Source of the DNA: Lunularia cruciata
Taxonomy: Eukaryota > Streptophyta > Marchantiopsida > Lunulariales > Lunulariaceae
Assembly: GCA_948567375.1 (NCBI GenBank)
Contig: OX419757.1
Coordinates: 26,908,001-26,972,000 of the forward strand
DNA length: 64,000 nucleotides
Direction of reading: 5' to 3'
In this document: positions 20,942 to 31,663 of the stretch, piece after piece
How the letters are laid out: every line of letters starts with the position of its first letter
How positions within the stretch are numbered: position 1 is the stretch's first letter
Program-made: the position numbers and the translations under genes
The notes under the pieces: generated by a model
Told to the model about the DNA's origin: nothing
Seen by the model: the letters and a program-made list of their open reading frames with translations, nothing else
Databases searched by the model: none

Positions 20942-23900
20942 CTAAAAATCATCATCGGTGCTGATACCATCTCCAGTGTCCTTTGGGTCCAGGCCATCTG
21001 TATCCAGCAGTTCGTCGTCACCTTCGTCCGAGTCCTGACAAGTCACAATTCAGTAGAAATTTTAATGCATGATACTCAAGAATCTACGTCCCACTATCAA
21101 AGATGATTCCTCTGAGCTTTCCCATTGTGAAGTAGCCATCATTTGACAGCGTGGTGTGAATGGAGAAAGCACGTACCCCTGACATTTCTGATCCATTTAA
21201 AGAGATCTGGTGGGAATCGGATGTTGTCGGTTTTGCATTTTCCATGTTCTTCGCGTCTTCTACGTGAGTTGTGGGATTCCCATCTCTGAGCTTATTGTTA
21301 GAGGTTGGCTTCCGAAATGCTTCGGACATTCCTGTTCTCTGACGCATGCACTCTGAAGGTCCCTGGAGATAATTTGAAGATTTGTTCGATATATACGCAT
21401 ATATTATAATTGGTTGTCTTTTGGGTTCACGACTGACCAGATTTATGGATTGTTCGATATTCTTTTGTCTTTTCTGGTTTGATGACTGAAAAATGAGCGA
21501 CCTTCATATACAATCTCACGCTTATTCACAAGGATTATCGTTAATATACAACCATTCGTTTCAAGTGAGACCTGCAGGCACTTTCTGGTAAAACCCAGCA
21601 ACACCGTCCTTTAGTTCCTACAGTAAGATAGGTGAAGGAAACCAACTTTACGCTCTGAGATAGGCGGAATAAACCAACTTTCAACTCTCAGTAGGCAAAT
21701 GATTAAGGATAGCAATTGCAGCGAAGTGGACACCTTGGCGAGCTTTCTGTCTGCTGTGTTCGTACGTTGGAGTTCCATTTTCACTCTTGGTTCAAGGATT
21801 GATTTGAACGAACTTCCATCGAACCATTTCCAGAAGGTTGCCCCTTCACCATCTGACTCTTCTGAGCTTCCTGCATTCGCCAGGAAACCATCCACTTCTT
21901 GTCCACGAAGTATACATAGTTCCTGGCATATGAGAAAGTTCCTTTGTGTTGGCAATCTAATTCTAATCAAGAAAGAATCGAAAGTACTGAACGAATCCTG
22001 ACATGGTATATAAATGAAACTGCTAAGTTACGAGCCACGATATTCTTTAGATAGAAACGGTTGGCTATGCTAACCTCTTCATGTAAGCGACGTTGAAGAC
22101 GGCGCATGCGCCGATCAGCTTCCTCCAGGTTCTCCTGTTCTTCCTGCCGGTGTCCCTCCATTTGCGACTGTAACCACTGTAGATTCCGGTGCTTCTCCGA
22201 GTATGTGACAAACAAGTCATGCAAATCCTTTTGCAGAGCTTCGTACTTATCCATGTACGCAGGCCTGTTCCAGTGCATGAAGATGAAGGGGCCTCAGAGA
22301 AAATAAACCTTGGTCCCTTGATTTTGAACATGCTCATTATATTTCCATGTTCTGAAGACATAAGCCACATTTCTGTTATAGTGGGAAATATCAACATCCA
22401 AATTGTAAAGAAAACATTACGAAAATTTACACAGTTAAGTAGTTGAACAGACCGGACATTGTGCAATGTGGAAAGCCGCTTCTCACTTCTTTCGAGCTCA
22501 AGTCTCCGTTTCTCAAGCTTTGTTTCCATGGTCTTTTCATCCTTCTCATTATTAATTTGCTCTTGCTCAGCTACTGAGATGCTTTCCAACATTGCAGTTA
22601 TGGCTTCTCTAAGACTACGCTCAATCTCATCCATATCAGTGTTGCCAATTGTTGCCCTGGATCTGGCTTCCTGAATATTTGAGCATATGCAGCCAACCTG
22701 AGAACTCCAGGACTAGGAAACCTTCGCTAGTTCATGCATGACCTTGACCAACTCGTATTTAGTGATATCACGGAACCTGTGTAGAAGGCAAACCTGCAAA
22801 GCTGGCTCGGTTTCCAGGATGTCGTACAAAGACGCACCACATTTTGTGATTTCACTCACTTGAAGTCTTGTTGCTTTCACATCAAATGGCTTCAGAAATG
22901 GACCCAAATCAGCAACTTCTTTCTGCAGAATATGTTTCCACGTTACAACACCAAGTCCATGCACGTTCTGAGAGGCTTTGACAGGTACAGCAGTCAAATG
23001 ACATGACATTCCATCTACTGGAGTGGGTGAAAGACCTCATTCATAGTCGCTGCCGTTGTTGCATTCTGAAGTAGTTGAGCAACTTTCAGAAGTTCCTTGA
23101 CGGCATAGCCATCACCTGAGTATAGGCGCCTTAGGTTCAACTTCACTCTGGCTCCTGAAAGCTGGGCAGAAGTGTTCACTGAAACTTCTTTTCCAACTAC
23201 AACCAACCCTGGCCCATTTGAGTGCAACTTGACTCCGACGAGTAAGACTGATGTACCCAAACCTTCAGCACCTACAGGGTGCGTGCAATAAACTATATTC
23301 AATTTGAAATCCTTCGAGAGTGTAAACATGTGCCTGAAATCGTATCTTAGCTTCACTAAACACATGAAGAGCTGTAGCTTTGCTCATCTACGTTGGTCGT
23401 ATGTCCTTACAATGACGAAGAGTAATGAAGCCTACTTGGCGAGTTCTGCATAGCGCCAGTTTCTTGTGCAGAAGTCCGTGAAAGGTTTCTTTAAAAAGGA
23501 ACTGGCATATTAAACGTATCTCCACAGAACGGGGGATCCAAAATCCTCTTAGGACCGAACCGATATCAACAGAAAACATGCAGATGGAAGCAAGAAAATC
23601 AATGTATATTAATCACGTGTAGTACATTCACATTTGACCGCCAATTGGCAGAGGTAGATTTGTGTTTTTGTACATGATATAGTACTTATCACGTCCAAAG
23701 AACTTTTCTCAGAAAGTAGCTAAAAAGTTCCTTCACATAGTTTCAAGGGGGGAGGACCTGGCCTCGCATACGGCCTGTGTATATGCACTTGTCGACATTC
23801 TTTGGATTCCTCATAATTGTTGATTGCTGCTATGTTCATAAGTGTTGAGGATAATGTTTCAAAACGAGGCACCCACTACCTACTCATAAAGAAGTTGAAA

Positions 23901-25011
23901 ACTTTCCCAAGTGCCTTCTTCGATTTGTTGATTAAAATTCAAAGCATATAAACCCGTCATCATCGTGCCTGCCTGTGTCCTTATCACTACAGAAATCATA
24001 TAGAAATTACTGTATCGTCTTCTGAGGTTATTGTGAGAACCGAATCTTACCAAAACTTGTGTTGCTCGCTTTAGGAAGGCCACACGTCGTGCCTCAACTG
24101 ATATGTCAGTATCTAGATCCACAGTTGGTTCATATCTGCTCATTGGTGAAAAGTGATTACAGCGAGAGCAGAACAGGTGACCCACAGGCTGACATATGAA
24201 ACTCTTGAATTGGTGGTCCTTTGAGCATTCAAAGTAGCATCCAGATAGCACAATTTGTTTATTCTGATACATCCCAAGTTGCTTTACAATATTGACCTAG
24301 TCTGAAGGGGGATATGTATGTGGATGAAAGGAAATACCTTAAGTAGGAACTATGACACAAGCAACCAAAAGCACATCTAGAACGTACAGTAATCATGAAG
24401 TGAAGTGTTTGGTTACGTATCTGAGATATCACCTCGTGATAAGCCAGTGGAGGCAATCGGCAACAAGCTCGAAATTGGGCGTCCGAAAACTGTCCATGGA
24501 TATGGTGTGAGAGTAACCTAACACTTTCATAATTGCGACAAACTCTGTACATCCAAGCAATGAGTCAAACCAAGTGTTAAAACTACTCTCTCTCTCTCTC
24601 TCTCGCTCTCTAAAACAGCCCACTGCTGGATTTTGTGTGTAGTTTGAAGAGTGTGTGGTTAAGACGTCGCAAGCGTGCACCCATTTGTACGCTACACAGC
24701 AATCTGTCACAGCTTCCTGTAAAATGGGCGTCGTTTTGAACGCCAAGGCTCGCAGTACTCTTTACAAATCCATCCGGACAGAAATCGTGGTTTACTTTTT
24801 CAGCTTCAACTGGTTTACCTCTTAGTCAACGTTCTATTTTTGTCTATAAAGCAAACTTCGTCTGATTTGACAACATAGGGACCTGAAGCCTTGTAAGACA
24901 GAAACTCAAACATACAGCCAATTACCATACACTCAGAGCACCTGTCAAGAGGGAGGGTAATAAGAGAAGTTCAGATAAAGTAACAGTACTTCTAATGTCA
25001 ATGAACGACAT
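20942..25011 (-). CDS. IFT38: Intraflagellar transport protein 38 (CLUAP1 / qilin / DYF-3 orthologue)
   Basis: Subunit of the IFT-B complex that carries cargo along ciliary axonemes. Ten exons, in transcript order: 25,011-24,990; 24,544-24,433; 24,135-24,051; 23,161-23,036; 22,922-22,794; 22,670-22,453; 22,264-22,075; 21,922-21,734; 21,362-21,177; 21,034-20,942. All introns are GT-AG (113-889 bases). The joined frame is open for 449 codons, close to the roughly 410 of animal CLUAP1. The start MSFIDIR joins KFVAIMKVLGY, matching the family's N-terminal calponin-homology-like domain, followed by SMDSFRTPNFELVA, LYSGDGYAVKELLK and SEITKCGASLYDIL. A coiled coil follows (KLEKRRLELERSEKRLSTL, YMDKYEALQKDLHDLFVTY). 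The acidic tail ends GISTDDDF before TAG, like the family's terminal Asp-rich Phe end. In plants this implies ciliated sperm. The exon 4 donor (GAG/GTCTTT) is the weakest junction. Confidence 0.95.
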
Positions 25012-25624
25012 CGTGGCCAATAATGCGCTCCTTCTGCTCAGTGTCTCGAATTTATCCTCGCCATACGGCGTTTCTGTGAGTCAAGGAATTCAAATAGACG
25101 AGGAATGAATCCACCGGAGAAGATTGAAAAATCTGACACTGAAAAAGCATGAAACCCTCGCTACGTGCATACACAATCACCAGGCAGTTTGAGAGCAATT
25201 TCTGCCTTGCGTGGATGAGACACAGGAGCTTTGCAAAGCAAACAATGGCCAGGGAACAATGAACATGAATCTGGCTTCGGGTCCATCAAACGTAAAACGT
25301 TGACGGGAACCCTCACCAAAGAAAGCGCAACTTAACTAAGATACATTTCGCCATTCCACCGTTGCAATGATCTGTTATAATTTCCTTAACCCTGGCAGAT
25401 AGGCCGTGAACGCAACCATATATCCACATAGGGTTTCTAAGTTATTTCGTGTCATATTATGTACGTTCATTGCCCAGACACCAGATCAACCGCCCTACTT
25501 ACAGTAATCGGGAAACTCCTGCCGTATAGTGAGCGGCTTTTCACGCAATAGCTCCCGGTTTTTGGGTTCATTAGAAACTAAGACGGACCCTCTGAGAACC
25601 GACAAAGCCGAGAAGGTCATTCAT
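25012..25624. other. 5' flank and likely promoter of IFT38
   Basis: 600 bases directly upstream of the IFT38 start codon. No ORF of note and no TATA box I would defend. Contains no retroelement sequence that I recognise. Confidence 0.4.
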
Positions 25625-25892
25625 TCATTCCTCACTTGTCCAGACAAGCTTCAATAAGAACTCGCGATTTAGCGTGGGAGTTCTACAAGAATCTGCTGAC
25701 CCAATCGTAACGAGCACGCGGTTCCACATAAAGCGCAGGACATGTTCAATTAATCCGCCCATGTTCAAATGAACTTCTGATGTACAAATCTGATTTACAT
25801 CAGATTCGAGACGCACTTCCCACACATCAGTGATGTTGCTAACTCGCACATTGGTCAAGAACAAAGTTGTATTCACATCGCTTTCTAAAGAA
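25625..25892 (-). CDS. Possible terminal exon, unknown protein
   Basis: An open frame ending in TGA at 25,625-25,627, preceded at about 25,893 by a pyrimidine-rich acceptor-like TTTTTTCTTTAG. The peptide includes TLFLTNVRVSNITDVWEVRL and HLNMGGLIEHVLRFMW; it is evenly composed and protein-like, unlike most chance frames here. I do not recognise it. It could be the last exon of a minus-strand gene lying to the right and cut up by the LINE insertions at 26.0-26.7 kb. Another minus-strand frame at 26,299-26,595 (98 codons, Pro/Arg-rich middle) could belong to the same gene. No joining evidence. Confidence 0.3.
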
Positions 25893-26059
25893 AAAAGTGG
25901 AAAATAGCTTAAATTTCATTTGTGTTCATTTCTTCCATCCATCCACGACATGCGAATACTTGATGGGCGAATGAATCCGTTTCGATTACAGAAGTAGAGC
26001 AGGTTTACTCAGAACATCAGAACAGGGAGAATACACGACGGTCCGTAAATCACAGAAAG

Positions 26060-26129
26060 AGAAAAGGCGACCGCGTAGGATAATAAGAAGCATGGGAAGA
26101 CCCATCAACCCGTACAAGGACAAGACATC
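26060..26129 (-). mobile_element. 5'-truncated LINE tail 1
   Basis: Carries the 13-base word GGCGACCGCGTAG (26,066-26,078), then CATGGGAAGACCCATCAACC and CCGTACAAGG. This is the reverse complement of the tail of the LINE piece ending near 28,110. Possible degenerate target-site duplication ATCACAGAAAG (26,049-26,059) / ATCATAAAAAG (26,130-26,140). Confidence 0.6.
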
Positions 26130-26140
26130 ATCATAAAAAG

Positions 26141-26180
26141 GGTAAAAGGCGACCGCGTAGGAAAAACGAAGGATGGGAAG
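26141..26180 (-). mobile_element. 5'-truncated LINE tail 2 (40 bases)
   Basis: A 40-base piece with GGCGACCGCGTAG (26,148-26,160) and GGATGGGAAG. It is flanked by the exact 8-base duplication ATAAAAAG at 26,133-26,140 and 26,181-26,188, as expected from target-primed reverse transcription. Confidence 0.7.
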
Positions 26181-26209
26181 ATAAAAAGTGGGCTTCCACT
26201 AGCCAATTC

Positions 26210-26293
26210 ATAAGAAAAGACGGCGACCGCGTAGAAAAAACGAAGGATGGGAAGACCCCATCAAGCCGTACAAGGGAGGGAGAAAACAGGTAA
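26210..26293 (-). mobile_element. 5'-truncated LINE tail 3 (84 bases)
   Basis: Flanked by the exact 16-base duplication TTCCACTAGCCAATTC (26,194-26,209 and 26,294-26,309). The 84-base insert contains GGCGACCGCGTAG, GGATGGGAAGACCCCATCAA and GCCGTACAAGGGAGGG, the reverse complement of the LINE tail at about 28,035-28,095. The long duplication is typical of LINE-type insertion. Confidence 0.85.
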
Positions 26294-26640
26294 TTCCACT
26301 AGCCAATTCTGGACTTGGTTAGATCCCTCTTGGGTGTGGCATGAAAACATCTTAGGCGGATCATTGTCTCTTCGTGCATACCAGCAATGTGATTCGATTG
26401 GAAGATCCAGACAGACCATATAACTTCATCAGGAAAGAAATGCTTCAAATTTGGTCCCCTTCGACGACGGGCCAATGTCGGTGGATTTGGGTGTAATTCT
26501 TTCTCAAATCTATTAACGAATTCGCTCGAACATACCAAGCAGAAGCATAACATGAGCATCGGACACTTAGGGGCTCTGCACCCTCCTCGTTTCATTCAAG
26601 TAACTTCATATAGTCTAAAGTCAAGGGGATCCACTTAAAG

Positions 26641-26670
26641 ACGAAAGGACGACCGCGTAGAAAAAAAGAG
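26641..26670 (-). mobile_element. 5'-truncated LINE tail 4 (30 bases)
   Basis: A 30-base insert with GACCGCGTAGAAAAAAAGAG, flanked by the exact 11-base duplication TCCACTTAAAG (26,630-26,640 and 26,671-26,681). It is the shortest piece of the cluster and differs at one base in the core word (GACGACCGCG instead of GGCGACCGCG). Confidence 0.75.
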
Positions 26671-26681
26671 TCCACTTAAAG

Positions 26682-27784
26682 TAGTGAGTTTAATAGAGTA
26701 ACGGGGTGATTTTTACTTACAATGAAGAGTGTTTTCCTCTTTAGTTGATTTTTGCTTAGAATTTTATACTAGTCAATTTTCATTTAATGTCTTTCACTAA
26801 GATAGATGGATGATGAATTGATACATGTGACTAAAGTTTTCAATATTTTGAACTTTATTGTCTCGATGTACTTTTTTAAGATTTAAAGGATATTTTTTAT
26901 TCTGGATATCTATATGAACATATATTACAATTTAGAGAAAATAACAGAAATCTTATTATCTTATAAATCTTATTATTTGGGAATTTTTTTGGATATTATA
27001 AAACAAGCAAAACCAAGCACTAGTGGAAAGATGCACCTTCTAGTCTTTGTTGAGAGTTTGAATGAAGAATCTTAGTGTCTTCGAAAAAAGGGTTCTATTC
27101 ATAGTTTTGGAATATACATTTCAAAACATCATAATCCAATTTCAAGCAATACGTCGAAATGCCCAACACCATGTAGCTATCTTAGAAGAATAAATATTGA
27201 TAGATGATCCATGACCAGTGAGAAAGTAGTAGTTTAGGATTATCCTTTTCAAATTTTGATAACCAGAGAAGGAGTTGCAGTTTAGCGACTAAAGAATTCT
27301 GCTGAGTGAGATTGTAAAATCTCGTGTCCTGAATAAAAGGACGCTCCAATAATATACAAGGTGTGCAAAGATATTAGATGTTTCCGCCTGCCTCCGTCTA
27401 CTATGTTTTTCAACTAGTTGATCAACCTAACGATCATTTCAAGAGCCATTATTCACTTCTTCAAGAACGATTGAGAGAGAGAGTCTTCTTTTGTCCATTT
27501 GGATAAGTTTTGATAAGGTCAAATGCTTTCCACTTGGCTATGTATATTTCTCAAGAATTACATTTGTTTTCATAATCCTAACTGTAGTAGATTGAAGTTA
27601 TATGCAAAATATACCATGGTCTAAACACGTAATCCTTCGAATCCTTGTCAAGTTTTGAGAATACATAGGGGTTTGACAATTTTCTTCATCCTTAACCTCA
27701 CATAGTTTCTGTTGGTTGATAGCTTTTGATTTCCTTGTATACTCCTCCTTTTGATCTCCTTCTGTTGGGAGTGCGCGGGAGCTT
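26682..27784. other. AT-rich intergenic DNA, no gene seen
   Basis: No convincing ORF. Includes a short GA repeat near 27,472-27,482. Confidence 0.5.
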
Positions 27785-28110
27785 ATCATGTTAAGTGTTA
27801 GGGGTACCACTCTCACTCTCATACTTTGTAGTTTACTTTAGACAGCGTGTGTCCATTGCTCTACAGAGTGCACTGGCTGGTGCAATCCATAGGATAACAA
27901 TCACATTAGGTGATGTTTCTTCGGATACTCCAGTTGTGTGTAGACCGTACGACTTGCATAGCTCGGATATCTTAGGTGCGGTAGGGCAGATTTCTCATAC
28001 AGAGCTCTATTGGGGCTTAACCCCATGTTACCTTTTTTGTCTCCCCTTTGTACGGCCTGATGACCCATCTTTTTTTTTACTACGCGGTCGCCTTTTTCAC
28101 TCTTTTTCAC
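27785..28110 (+). pseudogene. LINE-like C-terminal fragment with 3' tail
   Basis: A 5'-truncated copy of the LINE type seen at 5,389-7,850. The frame at 27,795-28,010 carries YFRQRVSIALQSALAGAIHR, which matches YF-N-stop-RVSIILQ of the other copy. It is followed by HSSDIL and then non-coding sequence with GTACGGCCTGATGACCCATC and CTACGCGGTCGCC (28,080-28,092). The same tail, reversed, occurs four times at 26.06-26.67 kb. The ORF stays open to 28,193, but the last part is probably not coding. I could not identify a target-site duplication. Confidence 0.7.
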
Positions 28111-30550
28111 TTGTATACTTGCGACGACCAACGATGATACAATCTTTGCTGGTGGTTTGTGCAGTCACCTACCGCCGCCAAGTGTTGCAATGAGGACGGT
28201 CTGGTGCCAAGATCTATCAGGCTATTGAAGGACAAGTTTTCTAACCTGGTATGCAAAAACCTGTGATTCGGATTCCTGATTTTGATGAGCAAATACAGTA
28301 AAACAGATATAAAGTATATTTGGTGTCATGCACTCACTACGCAAGTTCGTTGGTTCACAAGTTTCGATCACCTTTTGGATAAAGAGCACGACTGTATGAA
28401 CATGTTTTCCTCCAAAATAGTTTAGAAATAATAAACAATTCTTATCGTGTCTGCAAAGAAGAGTTCAATTATCTTCCATGTATGTAATGCCTTTGCTTAT
28501 AATCAAACAAGCTCAAGGCTCAAAGAAATGTAAATATTTAATTTTGATAAAGCTTAAAATCTATTGAATAAAATCAAGTTGCCTTTTGGATAAAATTCAA
28601 ACGAAGTTTAGAATCAAAAGTAAATTTGCAGGAGCTTGAAAGGGAATTTTCATCAATTAGGGTTAAAAATTTCAGAAAACCCATATTTTTGAAATGATTT
28701 TTTATCAGAAGTGTTCATTGTATTTCATTTTTTATTAAAGAGAGATTCAGATGATTTTATCTATCATAACAAATGATATATTTTTATATTTATTTATTAT
28801 AACATCAATAGAATGATAAATCAACATAGATTTGAAGGCAAAATCTAGTATATTTACACCATCTAAAAATGTTCTAAAATGTATAAATAATATTATGTAT
28901 TTTTTAATTAAAGAGAATCGAAGATCATTGATATCTTATGCACATATTTGTTCTTAAAAATTTAATTCCTCCATATATATAATCCAAGTAATTAATAACC
29001 AAAATAGAAGTGTAGGTTGAGATCGAGCTTTTCTAGAGAGAATTTTAGAAAGTAATATTAAATATCAGAACTTTTACTATATTTCATATCAATCTATCAA
29101 GAATATCATATATAACCAATGTGAGGCAGAGTGGAAACATACCTACTAAAATAAAGTAGCATCTATTGAGCTATTGAAGGACTTTTTTTTATTAAGTTCT
29201 TATGAATATAAATGACTTCGCTTGTTGCTATTCACTTAACAAAGATCAATCTAAATTTAGTTTTAACTATCTTTTTTGAGTGTTATAGAGTTTCAACAAA
29301 GCTAATGGAAGCTACTTAGGTACAACTAGCCGCATTGAGGCTATTTGGGCCTCAAAACTCCATTAGTACCACATCTTTTGAAACCAAGACATCTGGAATC
29401 AAATTTTAGATGAAAGAAATAGGATTTTGATAGATAGTTAACAGAAGCTCAGTGATTACTTCCAAATAGTAGTTAGATGTGAATATTTTTCTATCAAGAT
29501 TATACTTTGGTAAATAAAGGTTATCTATGATCTCAAAACCAAAAATAGGTGTATTCTAAATAAGCATTATATAAAATATAAAATTTATGTTTTTCAAATA
29601 AAAAACATATAATTAAAACTATAAGAATTGAAATACATTATAATGTAGTTAAATTATTTATATATTATAATACGATTTAGTATTAGATTATGTATCTTTG
29701 ATTATATTATTTGAGTGCTTTAAAATATAGAATAGTTATGGAAAATCTATTATAATTGATTAAATATAATGAATACCTTAAAAGCCTTCAATCCTAATCT
29801 CCAAAAATAATTCTAGATTTTTTATGTTATGAAGGAAAAATAGATTAAACCAACTCAGGGTTTAATCTATTTCTAGATCCACACATAATTTTTTTCTATG
29901 ACTCATTATTGCAAAGACCATTGAATATGATATTAAATTTTCTTATCTACAAACATAAAATTTATAAAATAGTCTTGAGCAATTACAAGAAGAGATGTAA
30001 TGAAATCCAAGCTTATATGCTCCTAATCCAAGGTGATGAGTACAATAGCTGGAGAAGACTAATCTATTTATGATAAAAAGTGTTATTCCTTGGCAACTTT
30101 CGTAGAAACATAACAATGTACAAATATCATGAAAATAATTTTGACCACCACCAAAAATATTGAAGAGGAATATTCTTATCTACTAAAACATGAACTAAAA
30201 TAGGAAGATTATATGCTTTATGCAATGGAGTAAAACAAAGATGAGATATAAAACATATTCTTGATTTTCCTTGTGTAGAATTACATTCTTGACAGAAAAT
30301 AAAGTTTACTTACAATCCTAAATTTGAAGTTGCACTAAAATATTGGAAGAAATAATCTCCTCAAAATCTCCTTCATATACTTGTATTCATGCTTTGGTTT
30401 AACTACACTAATATTTCATGTAATTGAAAAATCCAAAATTTTCTAGTAATTTGAAAAATAAGAAAGTGCATTTGAAATAATATAGAAATTTCCAACTTGA
30501 TATATATATTTAGATTTTCTTCCCAGTACTTTTTTTGTTCTTTGTGTATT
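28111..30550. other. AT-rich intergenic DNA, no gene seen
   Basis: Very AT-rich, with stops in all frames. I see neither recognisable coding sequence nor clear repeats. It may be ancient retroelement DNA. Confidence 0.5.
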
Positions 30551-31185
30551 GTTGTGCATATATACATTGCTACACATCATACACTCTTGTCAACATCATA
30601 TACTATAGAAGCAAAACTCATATACAAAGTCACACACAAACTCGAAAGTACCACAATAATCAGGTGATAAAAAGTCAAAACTCCAATTCAATACTCTTTA
30701 CCAACAAGCATTGATTACACTATCAAGCCACACCCACTCTAGCTTAGAGAATCCATATTGCACTTGCAAACTTCAGTCCACCATAGTCAAGAGCTTTAAG
30801 GATCAACATAAAGAAGGAGTTCTTTGAAGTTTCACTTTGAGATATACCCTAAGAGCGGCTACGGAGTCCAACCTCTAATGGCATACTCAATGGCACATCT
30901 CATGGTGTTGAAAATGTGAAAAATGCCTCTAATGGTGCAATCATGAACACTAATGTAATATCTGGCTGCCACTAAGTAATCACTAAGTAGTTACAAATAT
31001 AATGGTGATTACCAAGACTATCACTTTAGCTTCCTAGAAAACTAGCTTTGGCACTACAAAATGTTGTGATAGTTGTTGTGCATATATACATTGCTGCACA
31101 ACATACATCAATGTCATCATTATAGAATCACAACTCATATAAGAAGTCACACACAAACTCTAAAGTGCCACAACTACTCCCCTAG
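30551..31185. repeat. Direct repeat of about 110 bases, remnant LTR pair or duplication
   Basis: GTTGTGCATATATACATTGC occurs at 30,551 and at 31,076. In both places it is followed for about 100 bases by a matching sequence with AAGTCACACACAAACTC. The copies are 525 bases apart and diverged. They could be pieces of one family's LTR next to the G3 gypsy relic on the right. Confidence 0.6.
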
Positions 31186-31663
31186 TTTATGATTAGGTCC
31201 CTCTAACTCCATATAGCCATCTACTCCATATATAGTATGCCCTATGGTGGGAAAAAAAGAAGGAGGCTGGGTGCTATCATTGGTAGTTGCCTATTTGATA
31301 TCTATGCCACCTAAGGAGTAAACTAGCTAAGGTGTCAAGAACATCAAGGACATAACCATTGCCCTAGAGGAATCATCATGAGGGGAAGAATCTAACATGC
31401 TATGTGCCATCCTCTCAAACAACTACCACACACCAATATAGTAGTACCTCCACCCATAGAGCCATATTATATATACTGCAAGCCTACTTGTACAATTGCC
31501 AAGCTTGGATCCATCATGTCATTAATTTTTGGGAGGTATCATGGCATACAATTGCATATATGACCCTTCCAAACAACACCATCATGCCCTTCCAACATGA
31601 GGAATTTGGAAGGCAAAACCTCATGCACACTCAAGATAGTGCAACTTGTAGTTACATCAAGAA
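31186..31663. other. Decayed sequence beside the G3 gypsy relic
   Basis: No gene. Probably downstream sequence of the minus-strand element that follows. Confidence 0.35.

Noticed and set aside
24586-24606. CT microsatellite as a regulatory element
   Set aside because: A simple (CT)n run inside IFT38 intron 1; nothing indicates function beyond a possible pyrimidine-rich intron stretch.
26060-26680. A CRISPR-like array (repeated 13-base word with spacers)
   Set aside because: Spacing is irregular, repeats differ, each unit has its own flanking duplication, and the setting is a plant nuclear genome.
27901-28131. Minus-strand 76-codon frame
   Set aside because: Overlaps the LINE C-terminal coding strand and its tail in reverse; a shadow.
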